This document shows, in pieces, positions 43,590 through 52,754 of a stretch of 64,000 nt of DNA. The notes under the pieces were generated by a model. That model was not told where the DNA came from and searched no databases. It saw nothing but the letters and a program-made list of their open reading frames with translations. The DNA comes from Dyella kyungheensis (GTDB lineage: Bacteria; Pseudomonadota; Gammaproteobacteria; Xanthomonadales; Rhodanobacteraceae). The stretch covers positions 1,105,804 to 1,169,803 of the forward strand of contig NZ_JADIKC010000003.1 in the NCBI RefSeq assembly GCF_016905005.1, in the 5' to 3' direction. Position 1 is the first letter of the stretch. Each line of letters starts with the position of its first letter. Both the position numbers and the translations under genes were made by a program.

Positions 43590-46500
43590 ATGCATCGCTT
43601 ACTAGGCCTGACCCGAGTCATCGCGCGCCCACTTGGGCCGTGGGGGCAGCGCCTTCGGCGGGTGGTGTTTTCGCTGTTCCTCCTGTACGCCTTGCTGCCG
43701 TTCGCGGTAGGGGCTGCGCGGTCTCCTCATTCGGCCGCGTCCGCCAGACCGGACGCACAGGTGGCATTGACCACCGAGGAGCTGGCCTGGATCGCGCAGC
43801 ATCCCGTGGTGGACGTCGGCATCTTCGCCGGCAACCATTTTCCGATCGAGGCATGGGTCGCGGGCAGGGCCGAAGGCATCGGCGTGGATTACGCCAAGCT
43901 GCTGGCAGGCCGCGTCGGGCTCAGGCTGCAGTTTCGTCCGTTCACGGACTGGGATGCGGTGACCTTCAGCGATTCGGGTAAGCCGATTCCTTTCGATCTG
44001 CTGGTCGGCCAGCCCTACAAGCGGAGCGATCGCCTGACGTATCTCGATCCCTATGTGGAAGCGAGCCTGGTGCTCGCCGCTCGCAAGGGCAATCTGAACA
44101 TACGTACCGAGAGCGATGTGGTCCACGGCCGCATTGCGATGGAGCGCGTCGCCCGGGTCTACAACAAGATCATCAAGGATCGCTTTCCTCAGGCGACCCT
44201 GATCTTCACCGACGACGGCCGCGAAGCGTTGGACATGGTGGCCCAGGGCGTGGCGGATGCGTACATCGGTTCTTCGGCACGCACGCGCTGGTTGCTGACC
44301 GAGCGCGAACACGACGATGTGATCATCCTGGAGCGCCTTGCCGATATCCCGCCGCTGCAGGCCGCGCTGGCCATGCCCCGCGAGCAGGCGATGCTGGCGT
44401 CGATCCTGCGCAAGGCGGAGGCCACCGTTCCGGCGAGCCAGCTGGCCAGTCTTCGGCAGCAGTGGGGGCTGGATGAGGATTTCACCGCACCGCTTCCGCG
44501 CAGCGTCGGCATCTCCGACGACGACCGCCAATGGCTCGCAGGTCTCGGCACGCTGCGTGTCGGCTACGAAACCGATCGCTATCCCTATAGCTTCATCAAT
44601 ACCGACGGCGAACTCGACGGCCTGGCCGAAGATTACCTTTCGCTGATCAAGAAAGAGCTTGGACTGCGGCTCGAGCTGGTGCCCGCGCGCGACCTGGACG
44701 AATTGCAGCGTCGCGTGGCCGCCAACGAAGTGGATATGGTTGCCGCGGCCATGCCCGCCGATTACAACGCAGGGTCGATGGTGTTCAGCCGGCCCTACGA
44801 GCGCTTTCCCGAAGTCATCGTGGCGCCGCTTCACGGCGCGGCGATTGCCGGCGCGGAGGACCTTCGGGGCAAACGGGTGGCCGTGCGCGAGGAAGCGGGC
44901 CTGATCGCCGGCCTCAAACTGCTGCTGCCGCGCAGCGAACTGGTTCCCGTGGCCAGCAACGACGCGGGGTTGCGCATGGTCGAAAAGGGCGAGGTGGCCG
45001 CCTATATCGGCACCTTGCCGGCCATCGACGCATTGATCCGCGATCGCTACGCAGCCACCTTGCGCGTGGTGGCGCCAGCGGGACTGGACCAGGACATCAC
45101 CATTGGCGTCAGTCGCAACAAGGCGCGTCTTGCGGGTTTGATCGACCAGGTCATTGCGGGCGTCAAGGACAACCAGCGGCAGGCGATACGCAGCCGCTGG
45201 CTGCGCGCCGACTACAGCTACGGCGTGCCGTGGACCTGGGTGCTCACGGGATTGCTGGTGGTCGCCTCCATCGTGGGCATCATCGGCTTCGCCTACAAGC
45301 GCATGCGGGACGCCGAGGCGAGGGCCCGTGCGTCCGAGCAACGGCTGGTCGACACCAACGAGAATCTGCCCGGCGTGGTGATTCGCCTGCATGTGGATGC
45401 CGCTGACCGCCGCACCTACGAGTATGTCAGTGGGCCCACCATGGCCATCTTCGGCGTGTCGCGCGAGGACATTCTTGCCGGCCGCGCGCGCCCGCTGGAA
45501 GCGGCCATCGACGAGGACCGCGATGCGCTGCAGGCCTCGGTGGATCGAGGCCTGCATGCGAAGCAATCGGGCGTGGTCGAGTTCCGGACCCGGGTGAACG
45601 GGACGATCCGCTGGATCCGCGCATTCGGCGGCGAGCCCAAGCCCAGCGGGCAGGGCGGTTATTTCTGGAGCGTCTACTGCGCCGATGTGACGGTGGAAAA
45701 AGAACAGGAGCGCGCACTGGTCGAAGCGAAGGCCACGGCTGAAGCGGCGGTGGCGGCCAAGGGCGCGTTCCTGGCCATGATGAGCCACGAGATCCGCACG
45801 CCGATGGCCGGCGTGCTGGGGTTGGTGGAATTGCTTTCGAAGACGCCGCTGAGCAACGAGCAGTCGCACATGGTCGGCATGGCGCAGGATTCGGCGGTGG
45901 CGTTGTTGCAGATCCTCGATGACATCCTGGATTTCTCACGCATCGAAGCGGAGAAACTCGAGCTCGAGCCGGCGGCGTTCGACCTGCGCCTGCTGGCCGA
46001 TAGTGCGGTGGGTACGTTCGCCGCCCGGGCGCAGGAAAAGCATCTGCATCTCTATCTGGTGCTGGACTGGCGACTCGCGGCGGAGTACCGGGGCGACGCC
46101 AATCGCATCCGGCAGATCGTCAACAACCTGATCAGCAACGCGCTCAAGTTCACCGCCTCCGGGCACGTCGCGCTGCGCATCGATCTGCTGGAGGAAGCCG
46201 AGGGCGGACAACGGTTGGGAATCAGCGTTGCCGATACGGGCATAGGCATCTCCGCCGACCAGCTCAGCCGCCTGTTTCAACCGTTCACCCAGGCGGAAAC
46301 ATCCACCACACGGCGCTTCGGTGGCACCGGACTGGGCTTGAGCATCTGTCGACGCCTCGCCGGCATGATGGGCGGCGATGTTCGGCTGGAAAGCAAGCTG
46401 GGCGAGGGTACCCGCGCTACGGTCGAGTTGGTGCTGCCGGTACTGCAGGGTGCCAGCGCGATTCCCGGTTTCGAAGGCAAGCGCGCGTTGGTGTGCACGC

Positions 46501-47567
46501 TGGACGGCACGCTCGAGCGCGCGTTGTCCCATGCGCTGTCCGCGATGGGTTTCGGCGTGATCGAAACGGATCCCGAAGACGTCGCCGAATTCGGCAGCAA
46601 CGACGCCGACCTGTATGTCGCGGATGCGCGCCTGATCGAGCAAGGCGTCACGGTGCCCGGGGTGCCGGTGATTCGCGTACTGTCCGATACCGATACGCGC
46701 GGCTTCTATCGCGAGGGCGACAACCTCATGTTGTGCGGCAGCCCGTTGCTGTGGCGGTCGGCGGTAGAGGCCTGCCGCGCGGCGTTGGGCCTGGACACGG
46801 CCGGCGACTCGTCCGGCATCGCTGCACCACGCGAAACGCGTTCCGCGCGAATCCTGGTGGCCGAAGACCATCCGATCAATCGCGCCGTGATCGAACGCCA
46901 GCTGGATCTGCTGGGTTACGCATGCACGATGGCGGAGGACGGCCAGCGCGCCTGGGAGGCGCTGGCCGCCTCGCATTACGATCTGCTGCTGACGGACTGC
47001 CACATGCCGGTGCTCGACGGCTACGCGCTGACCCAACGGATACGCGAGGCGGAAGCCACCACCGGCGCCCATCTTCCGATTGTTGCGCTCTCGGCAAGCG
47101 CGCTGCCCGAGCAAGTGGAAAAGTGTCGCCGCGCCGGCGTGGACGATTTCCTTGCCAAGCCCGCACGCCTTGAAGAGCTGAAGAAGAAGATCGAGACGAT
47201 GGTCGGCAGTGTCGTCGACGTTGCCGAGGAGAAGGCCGTTGTCGCCAGCGACCCGCTGGCGCAGCTGACCGCCATGTTTGGCTCCGTGGAGCAGGTCGAA
47301 ACGCTACTGCACGGACTGCTGGAGGCGGGACGGGCCGACCTGGAAAAGTTCGACCAGGCGGTGAAGGCGGGCGATACGGCCGCCCAGCGTGACGTGCTCC
47401 ATCGCATCACCGGTTCGCTGCAGTTGCTGCGCGCGGGATTGCAGGAGCCGCCTTCCGATCTGAGCGTGCATGAGCGTCGCCAGGCCGTGTCCGACGAGCT
47501 TGCGCGAGTCGACGATCTGCTTCAGAAGCTCGTGGCGCAACGCCGTGAAAGACAGCAGCTTGGCTGA
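43590..47567 (+). CDS. unorthodox hybrid histidine kinase, BvgS/EvgS-like (paralog 1)
   Basis: 1325 residues. After an N-terminal anchor (about 25-43) come two periplasmic Venus-flytrap family-3 domains (about 60-295 and 305-545; LGTLRVGYETDRYPYSF opens the second). A transmembrane helix (about 548-570) leads to a PAS domain (585-700), HisKA with His733 in MMSHEIRTPMAG, and HATPase (NNLISNALKFT, DTGIGISADQL, GGTGLGLSICRRL). A degenerate receiver-like segment precedes a true receiver with Asp1136 (LLLTDCHMPVLDG), and an Hpt-like end has His1271 (LHRITGSLQLL). This is the phosphorelay layout of BvgS. Ligand is unknown, probably a small organic molecule. A response regulator gene converges on it. 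Confidence 0.93.
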   Translation: MHRLLGLTRVIARPLGPWGQRLRRVVFSLFLLYALLPFAVGAARSPHSAASARPDAQVALTTEELAWIAQHPVVDVGIFAGNHFPIEAWVAGRAEGIGVDYAKLLAGRVGLRLQFRPFTDWDAVTFSDSGKPIPFDLLVGQPYKRSDRLTYLDPYVEASLVLAARKGNLNIRTESDVVHGRIAMERVARVYNKIIKDRFPQATLIFTDDGREALDMVAQGVADAYIGSSARTRWLLTEREHDDVIILERLADIPPLQAALAMPREQAMLASILRKAEATVPASQLASLRQQWGLDEDFTAPLPRSVGISDDDRQWLAGLGTLRVGYETDRYPYSFINTDGELDGLAEDYLSLIKKELGLRLELVPARDLDELQRRVAANEVDMVAAAMPADYNAGSMVFSRPYERFPEVIVAPLHGAAIAGAEDLRGKRVAVREEAGLIAGLKLLLPRSELVPVASNDAGLRMVEKGEVAAYIGTLPAIDALIRDRYAATLRVVAPAGLDQDITIGVSRNKARLAGLIDQVIAGVKDNQRQAIRSRWLRADYSYGVPWTWVLTGLLVVASIVGIIGFAYKRMRDAEARARASEQRLVDTNENLPGVVIRLHVDAADRRTYEYVSGPTMAIFGVSREDILAGRARPLEAAIDEDRDALQASVDRGLHAKQSGVVEFRTRVNGTIRWIRAFGGEPKPSGQGGYFWSVYCADVTVEKEQERALVEAKATAEAAVAAKGAFLAMMSHEIRTPMAGVLGLVELLSKTPLSNEQSHMVGMAQDSAVALLQILDDILDFSRIEAEKLELEPAAFDLRLLADSAVGTFAARAQEKHLHLYLVLDWRLAAEYRGDANRIRQIVNNLISNALKFTASGHVALRIDLLEEAEGGQRLGISVADTGIGISADQLSRLFQPFTQAETSTTRRFGGTGLGLSICRRLAGMMGGDVRLESKLGEGTRATVELVLPVLQGASAIPGFEGKRALVCTLDGTLERALSHALSAMGFGVIETDPEDVAEFGSNDADLYVADARLIEQGVTVPGVPVIRVLSDTDTRGFYREGDNLMLCGSPLLWRSAVEACRAALGLDTAGDSSGIAAPRETRSARILVAEDHPINRAVIERQLDLLGYACTMAEDGQRAWEALAASHYDLLLTDCHMPVLDGYALTQRIREAEATTGAHLPIVALSASALPEQVEKCRRAGVDDFLAKPARLEELKKKIETMVGSVVDVAEEKAVVASDPLAQLTAMFGSVEQVETLLHGLLEAGRADLEKFDQAVKAGDTAAQRDVLHRITGSLQLLRAGLQEPPSDLSVHERRQAVSDELARVDDLLQKLVAQRRERQQLG

Positions 47568-47614
47568 ACCTGCGGCGGCCAGTGGAACGAGCAGCCCCGT
47601 TCCACCGCGGCGCA

Positions 47615-48256
47615 TCAGTTGAAGAAGCCGTTCTGGTGCGCGTACGCGTACAGCTCCGGATCGTTGCGCAAACCCAGTTTGCCCATCGCGCTGATCTTCT
47701 GGTGACTGACGGTCTTCACGCTGCGGCCGCGTTGCGCGGCAATTTCGGAAATCGTGCGGCCCGAGACGAACAGGCGCAGCACTTCGGCTTCGCGCTCGGT
47801 CAGCATGGAAAGCGGACTCTTCATGACGTTCCCCTTGGGACTGCAGAGCACTCGCCGCACATTGGCGCTGACGTAATCCTGGCCCGAGGCGATGGTCTGC
47901 AGGGCGGAGGTCATTTCAGCCATGTGATCGGATTTGCTGACCAGGCCCGCGACGCCGCGGTCGTGGATGGCCCGCAACAATCCCGAGTTGGTGAGCATGG
48001 TGAGCACGAGAATGGAAAGTTCCGGCTTCAGATGCACGATCGCATCGAGCATGGACAGGCCATCTTCGTTGTGCACGCCGGGCATATTGAAATCGGTGAT
48101 GAGCAGGTCGCACGAACCATGCTCCATGAAGGTAATGAGCTCATCGGAGGTCGATGCCTCGCCGACGACGGAGAAGCCGCTCATTCGTTCGATTTCGGTG
48201 CGGACGCTGCTGCGTACGATGGGATGGTCATCAGCCAGAAAGACGCTGATAGGCAT
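47615..48256 (-). CDS. LuxR-type response regulator (BvgA/EvgA-like), shared by two kinases
   Basis: 213 residues from ATG 48256. A receiver opens with PISVFLADDHPIVRSSVRTEIERM; phospho-acceptor Asp lies in LLITDFNMPGVHNEDG, with Thr in VLTML and Lys in GLVSKSDH. The LuxR helix-turn-helix follows (LTEREAEVLRLFVSGRTISEIAAQRGRSVKTVSHQKISAMGKLGL). It lies between two paralogous hybrid kinases, convergent with the first and divergent from the second, so it is the likely output of both phosphorelays. Its own promoter region carries the same palindrome as the kinase promoters, suggesting autoregulation. Regulated genes outside the locus are unknown. Confidence 0.92.
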   Translation of the reverse strand: MPISVFLADDHPIVRSSVRTEIERMSGFSVVGEASTSDELITFMEHGSCDLLITDFNMPGVHNEDGLSMLDAIVHLKPELSILVLTMLTNSGLLRAIHDRGVAGLVSKSDHMAEMTSALQTIASGQDYVSANVRRVLCSPKGNVMKSPLSMLTEREAEVLRLFVSGRTISEIAAQRGRSVKTVSHQKISAMGKLGLRNDPELYAYAHQNGFFN

Positions 48257-48333
48257 GGCACAACTCGGAATAGCGAAGGGATGCCGCAAGCATAGCCACC
48301 CCGCGATGCGTTTAGCCGTCCGCTCAGGTCAAT

Positions 48334-48347
48334 TCAGATAACTCTCA
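48334..48347. promoter_or_regulatory. TGAGA-N4-TCTCA-like element upstream of the response regulator
   Basis: TCAGA-TAAC-TCTCA, nine of ten palindrome positions, preceded by GTCAAT. Centre about 84 bases before the regulator start at 48256. Bases 48328-48345 match the element before kinase 2 at 17 of 18 positions. Confidence 0.65.
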
Positions 48348-48471
48348 CGTTTTAATCCGCGCATGCAATGAAGCTTCTTCGCGCACGTTCGCTCCGCCCG
48401 TGGATGAGCGAATGGCGTGCCCATCGATCGCCCGCGAGACGCGCGCTCACGTGGTCATCGTTGCTGTCAAT

Positions 48472-48485
48472 TGAGATAACTCTGA
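48472..48485 (+). promoter_or_regulatory. TGAGA-N4-TCTCA-like element upstream of hybrid kinase 2
   Basis: TGAGA-TAAC-TCTGA, nine of ten palindrome positions, preceded by GTCAAT; centre about 71 bases before the kinase ATG at 48550. Together with 48334 it frames the 293-bp divergent region between regulator and kinase. Confidence 0.65.
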
Positions 48486-48549
48486 TGGATGGCGTTCTAA
48501 ACACTGCGTAAGCTCGCTCGATCGGCCGCTGTCCTTTTCGGGGAACCCC

Positions 48550-51500
48550 ATGATTCGTCGTTGCACACTGTGGCTGGCATCCGCGCTGACGCAACGACGA
48601 AGACGAACGGAACGGCCAGGGGGAAAGCAGGCGACGATCGCTTTCCTGCTCATCGCTCTCGTCTGGACTGCGTCGGTGTCGGCCACCGACGATCCGCAAG
48701 TGAAGCTCACGTCGCAGGAGTCGGAATGGATCGCCGCACACCCGGTGGTCGAGGTGGGCATTTTCGCGGGCAACCACTATCCGCTTGAAGCCTGGGTGGC
48801 GGGTGCGCCCGAAGGCATCGGCGTCGATTACGCCAAACTGCTGGCCAGCCGTGTGGGTTTGCGCGTGCAGTTTCGTCCCTTTACCGATTGGGAGGCCGTG
48901 TCGCAGGGCGATACGCCCGCTTCGCTCGACCTGCTGGTGGGTCAATCCAACGGGTTCAGCAATCACTTCGATTACTTGAATCCCTATGTGCAGACCCAGT
49001 TCGTGCTGGTGGCCCGTCGAGGCGATCTGAAGATTCGTTCGCAAGCGGATCTTACCCACGCCCGGATCGCCGTTGAGCGCGTTTCCGTCGGGTATACCCG
49101 TATCGTAAAGAGCCGTTTCCCCGAAGCCACGCTAGTTTTTTCCGACGCTGGTGAGCAGGCGCTGGATATGGTTGCGCAAGGCTTCGCTGATGCCTACATC
49201 GGTGTTTCCGCACGTACACGTTGGTTGCTCAGCGAGCGCGAGCACGACGACCTGAGCACGCTGGCGACGCTGCCCGACCTGGGTCCGGTGCAGCCGTCGC
49301 TGGCCATTCCCGGCGACCGGCCGTTGTTGGTCACGCTGCTGCGCAAGGCGGCCGATTCGGTCAGCGACGATGAGATGAGCAACCTGCGTTCGCGCTGGGG
49401 CTATGACGCCGATCTCAATACGCCGATTCCGCTGGGGCACGGCCTGAACGACGAAGACCGCCAGTGGCTGAGCGGGCTGGGCACCATCCGCGTCGGCTAC
49501 GAAACGGATCGTTACCCCTACAGCTTCATGGACCGGAACGGGGCGCTCAACGGTCTTGCCGGGGACTATCTGGCGGTGATCCAGAAGAAGCTGGATCTTC
49601 GGGTGGAACTGGTGCCGGCACGCGATCTGGACGAATTGCAACGCCGGGTAGCTGCCAACGAAGTGGATCTGGTGGCAGCAGCCATGCCTGCCGACTTCGA
49701 CGCCGCCACCATGACGTTCACCCGTCCGTACGAACGTTTTCCCGAGGTGATCGTCACCCGTGTGAAAGGCCCGGCCATCGCCGGCCCCGAAGATCTGCGC
49801 GGCAAGAAGGTTTCGGTGCGCGAAGAGGCCGGCCTGATGGCGGGGCTGAAGCTGCTGCTTCCGCACAGCACGCTGGTGCCGGTGGTCAGCAACGAAGCCG
49901 GCCTCAACATGCTGGAGAAGGGCGAGGTGGCGGCTTACATCGGCACGCTGCCTGCCATCGATGCACTGATTCGCGATCGCTATGCCGCCAGCTTGCGGGT
50001 GGTGGCGCCCGCCGGCCTGGACCAGGACATTTCCTTCGGCGTCAGCCGCAGCAAGCTGCCGTTGGCGCGATTGATCGACCAGACGCTCGCGGGCATGAAG
50101 GCCAGCGAACGCCAGGCCATGCGCGGGCGTTGGCTGCGTGCCGACTACAGCTACGGAGCACCCTGGCGCTGGGTGTTGATCGGCCTGCTGATCAGCGCCT
50201 CCATCGTGGCGATCATCGGTGTTGCCTATAAGCGCATGCGGGATGCGGAAGCGCGCGCACGCGCCTCCGAGCAGCGGCTGGTCGACACCAACGAAAACCT
50301 GCCGGGCGTGGTGATACGCCTGCTGATCGATGCGCAGAACCGGCGAACTTACGAGTATGTCAGCGGGCCGACCATGGCCATGTTCGGGATGTCGCGCGAA
50401 GACATCCTGGCCGGTCACTCCCGGCCATTCGATGCGGCGATCGACGAAGACCGCGAGATCGTACGCGGCGCGGCCGAGCGCTACCTGCAGCTGAAGCATG
50501 CGGAGGTGATGGAATTTCGCACCTGTGTGCGCGGCGAGATCCGCTGGATCCGCGCGGTGGGTGGCGAACCCAAGCCGACCGGGCAGGGCAGTCATTTCTG
50601 GAGCCTCTACTGCGCCGACGTCACCGTCGAAAAGGAGCAGGAGCGCACGCTGAAGGAAGCGAAGGCGACGGCGGAAGCGGCCGTGGCCGCGAAGGGTGCG
50701 TTCCTGGCGATGATGAGTCACGAGATCCGCACGCCGATGGCCGGCGTGCTGGGGCTGGTCGAGCTGCTGTCGAAAACGCCGTTGAATACCGAGCAGTCGA
50801 ACATGCTCGGGATGGTGCAGGATTCGTCCGTGGCGCTGCTGCAGATCCTCGACGACATCCTCGATTTCTCGCGCATCGAAGCCGAGCGGCTGGAACTGGA
50901 GCCCGATGCGTTCGACCTGCGCCTGCTGACGGACAGCGCGGTGGGCACGTTTGCCGCACGCGCGCGGCAGAAGGACCTCAAGCTTTACCTCGTGCAGGAT
51001 TGGCGACTGGCCTGCCAGTATCGTGGCGACGCCAATCGCATCCGCCAGATCGTCAACAACCTGCTCAGCAACGCGCTCAAGTTCACGTCGCACGGGCATG
51101 TGGTGCTGCGCGTGGAGTTGCTGGGCGAGAACACGGATGGACAGCAGTTGCGCTTCAGCGTGACCGATACGGGCATGGGTATCTCCGCCGATCAGTTGAA
51201 TCGCCTGTTCCAACCCTTCATGCAGGCGGAAACCTCGACGGCACGGCGATTTGGCGGCACCGGCCTGGGCCTCGCCATCTGCCGCCGCCTGGCCCAGTTG
51301 ATGGGTGGCGACGTCAAGCTGACCAGCGAACCCGGCCAGGGCACCTGCGCGTCGTTCGACGTCACCCTGCCGGTGCTGCAGGCCGGCGGCGTGGTCGCCG
51401 GACTCGATCAGAAGCGCGCACTGATCTGCACCCGCGATCCCATGTTGGAGCGGGAACTGGCCAATGCCTTCTCGGCCATGGGCTGCAGCGTGATGGAGAT

Positions 51501-51660
51501 CGACGCCGACGACGTCACCGAATTCATCGCCGACGATGCGGATATCTACGTCGCCGACGCGGCGTTGATCGAGCAGGGCGTCAGCGTGCTGGGCGTTCCC
51601 ACCATCCACGTGCTCGCCGACACCGACCCGCGCGGCTTCTACGAAGAGTCGGCCGCATGA
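48550..51660 (+). CDS. unorthodox histidine kinase, BvgS/EvgS-like (paralog 2), lacking the receiver part
   Basis: 1036 residues, closely similar along its length to the kinase at 43590. It has a basic N-terminus and anchor (about 35-55), two family-3 periplasmic domains (second begins LGTIRVGYETDRYPYSF), a transmembrane helix (WVLIGLLISASIVAIIGVAYK), a PAS domain, HisKA with His724 (MMSHEIRTP) and HATPase (NNLLSNALKFT, DTGMGISADQL, GGTGLGLAIC). It then enters the degenerate receiver-like segment and stops at TGA 51658-51660, just where the paralog continues into LMLCGSPLLW. The start of a receiver-Hpt protein overlaps this stop. Either a natural gene fission with re-initiation or a recent one-base deletion. 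Confidence 0.92.
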   Translation: MIRRCTLWLASALTQRRRRTERPGGKQATIAFLLIALVWTASVSATDDPQVKLTSQESEWIAAHPVVEVGIFAGNHYPLEAWVAGAPEGIGVDYAKLLASRVGLRVQFRPFTDWEAVSQGDTPASLDLLVGQSNGFSNHFDYLNPYVQTQFVLVARRGDLKIRSQADLTHARIAVERVSVGYTRIVKSRFPEATLVFSDAGEQALDMVAQGFADAYIGVSARTRWLLSEREHDDLSTLATLPDLGPVQPSLAIPGDRPLLVTLLRKAADSVSDDEMSNLRSRWGYDADLNTPIPLGHGLNDEDRQWLSGLGTIRVGYETDRYPYSFMDRNGALNGLAGDYLAVIQKKLDLRVELVPARDLDELQRRVAANEVDLVAAAMPADFDAATMTFTRPYERFPEVIVTRVKGPAIAGPEDLRGKKVSVREEAGLMAGLKLLLPHSTLVPVVSNEAGLNMLEKGEVAAYIGTLPAIDALIRDRYAASLRVVAPAGLDQDISFGVSRSKLPLARLIDQTLAGMKASERQAMRGRWLRADYSYGAPWRWVLIGLLISASIVAIIGVAYKRMRDAEARARASEQRLVDTNENLPGVVIRLLIDAQNRRTYEYVSGPTMAMFGMSREDILAGHSRPFDAAIDEDREIVRGAAERYLQLKHAEVMEFRTCVRGEIRWIRAVGGEPKPTGQGSHFWSLYCADVTVEKEQERTLKEAKATAEAAVAAKGAFLAMMSHEIRTPMAGVLGLVELLSKTPLNTEQSNMLGMVQDSSVALLQILDDILDFSRIEAERLELEPDAFDLRLLTDSAVGTFAARARQKDLKLYLVQDWRLACQYRGDANRIRQIVNNLLSNALKFTSHGHVVLRVELLGENTDGQQLRFSVTDTGMGISADQLNRLFQPFMQAETSTARRFGGTGLGLAICRRLAQLMGGDVKLTSEPGQGTCASFDVTLPVLQAGGVVAGLDQKRALICTRDPMLERELANAFSAMGCSVMEIDADDVTEFIADDADIYVADAALIEQGVSVLGVPTIHVLADTDPRGFYEESAA

Positions 51661-52478
51661 TGCTGTGCGGCAGTCCCTTGCTCTGGCGCTCGACCGTGGA
51701 CGCGTGCCGCATCACCCTGGGGCTGAGCGCCCGCGTCAGCCAGCAGGCGTTCAACACGGCGCCGGGGGCACGCGCGATTCACGTGCTGGTGGCCGAGGAC
51801 CACCCGATCAACCGCGCCGTGATCGAACGGCAGCTCGATCTCCTGGGCTACGTCCACACCGTGGTGGAAGACGGGCAGCAGGCCTGGGATGCGCTGGCCA
51901 ACTCGCGCTTCGACCTGCTGATCACCGATTGCCACATGCCGGTGCTGGATGGCTACGCGCTGGCCCAGCGCATCCGCCGGCAGGAGGAAGAGACGGGCGC
52001 GCATCTGCCGATCATTGCGTTGTCGGCCAGCGCCTTGCCGGAAGAGGTGGACAAATGCCACCGCACGGGCATGGACGACTTCCTCGCCAAGCCGGTACAG
52101 CTGGAAGAGTTGCAGAAGAAGATCGCCTCGTTCGCCAACGACATCGCCCGCGAGCAGAAAGCCAGCGAAACGGCGCGCAGCGACCAGCTCACCTATCTCA
52201 GCGATGTCTTCGGCTCGGCAGGTCAACTGAAGATCCTGCTGGAAGGATTGCTGGAGGAAGGCGATGCGGACGTCGCCAGGCTCGACGCCGCTATCGTGAG
52301 CGGCGACGAGGAACAACAGCGCAATCTCCTGCATCGGCTGATTGGTGCCCTGCGCCTGATCGATCCCAGCGTGCTGGAGGGATCGGGCGGTGACAGCATG
52401 TCCGCCCGTCGCGATGCGGTGGTCGAACAGCTGGCGCAGATTCGCGCGATGGTGGAGGAACTGCGCGAGAGCGCGTAA
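51657..52478 (+). CDS. stand-alone receiver-Hpt protein split from hybrid kinase 2
   Basis: 273 residues; ATG 51657 overlaps the kinase stop as ATGA, and a second in-frame ATG follows immediately. The first 35 residues (MLCGSPLLWRSTVDACRITLGL) match the corresponding stretch of the fused paralog. A receiver occupies about 40-165 (HVLVAEDHPINRAVIERQLDLLGY) with Asp91 in LLITDCHMPVLDG and Lys in FLAKPVQ. A Hpt-like helix bundle follows (about 175-270) with His226 in LLHRLIGALRL. It would relay phosphate from the kinase to the response regulator. A near-perfect intrinsic terminator follows 115 bases later. Translation depends on coupling or on frame change. Confidence 0.88.
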   Translation: MMLCGSPLLWRSTVDACRITLGLSARVSQQAFNTAPGARAIHVLVAEDHPINRAVIERQLDLLGYVHTVVEDGQQAWDALANSRFDLLITDCHMPVLDGYALAQRIRRQEEETGAHLPIIALSASALPEEVDKCHRTGMDDFLAKPVQLEELQKKIASFANDIAREQKASETARSDQLTYLSDVFGSAGQLKILLEGLLEEGDADVARLDAAIVSGDEEQQRNLLHRLIGALRLIDPSVLEGSGGDSMSARRDAVVEQLAQIRAMVEELRESA

Positions 52479-52592
52479 ATACGCACACGTCGTGGATCGC
52501 GGTTTTTCAGAGGCTTCCGATTTTCATGCGGATGCGCACCTGCGATCATGGCGGGGTGTCATCGGACGGACACGGAAAACACGGATGTATCG

Positions 52593-52622
52593 CCGCCCCG
52601 ATTTGTCGGGGCGGTTTTTTTT
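52593..52622 (+). terminator. strong intrinsic terminator
   Basis: CCGCCCCGA-TTTG-TCGGGGCGG, a perfect 9-bp GC-rich stem with a four-base loop, followed directly by eight T residues. It ends the kinase 2 / receiver-Hpt transcript. Confidence 0.95.
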
Positions 52623-52754
52623 GCCCGCAGCAAATTGCGTACGGGCGCCACGCTGCGTCCGACGATTTTGCCAAGCAAAAATGCACGCTCGGTTCACGCA
52701 GGCCGGCCATTAATACCCGCCACACATCGTAGTCGCTGCATGGCGAGGTAGCTC

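Noticed and set aside
49132..51609. An 825-codon open frame opposite hybrid kinase 2
   Set aside because: Mirror of strong third-position G+C in the kinase gene; no recognisable protein features.
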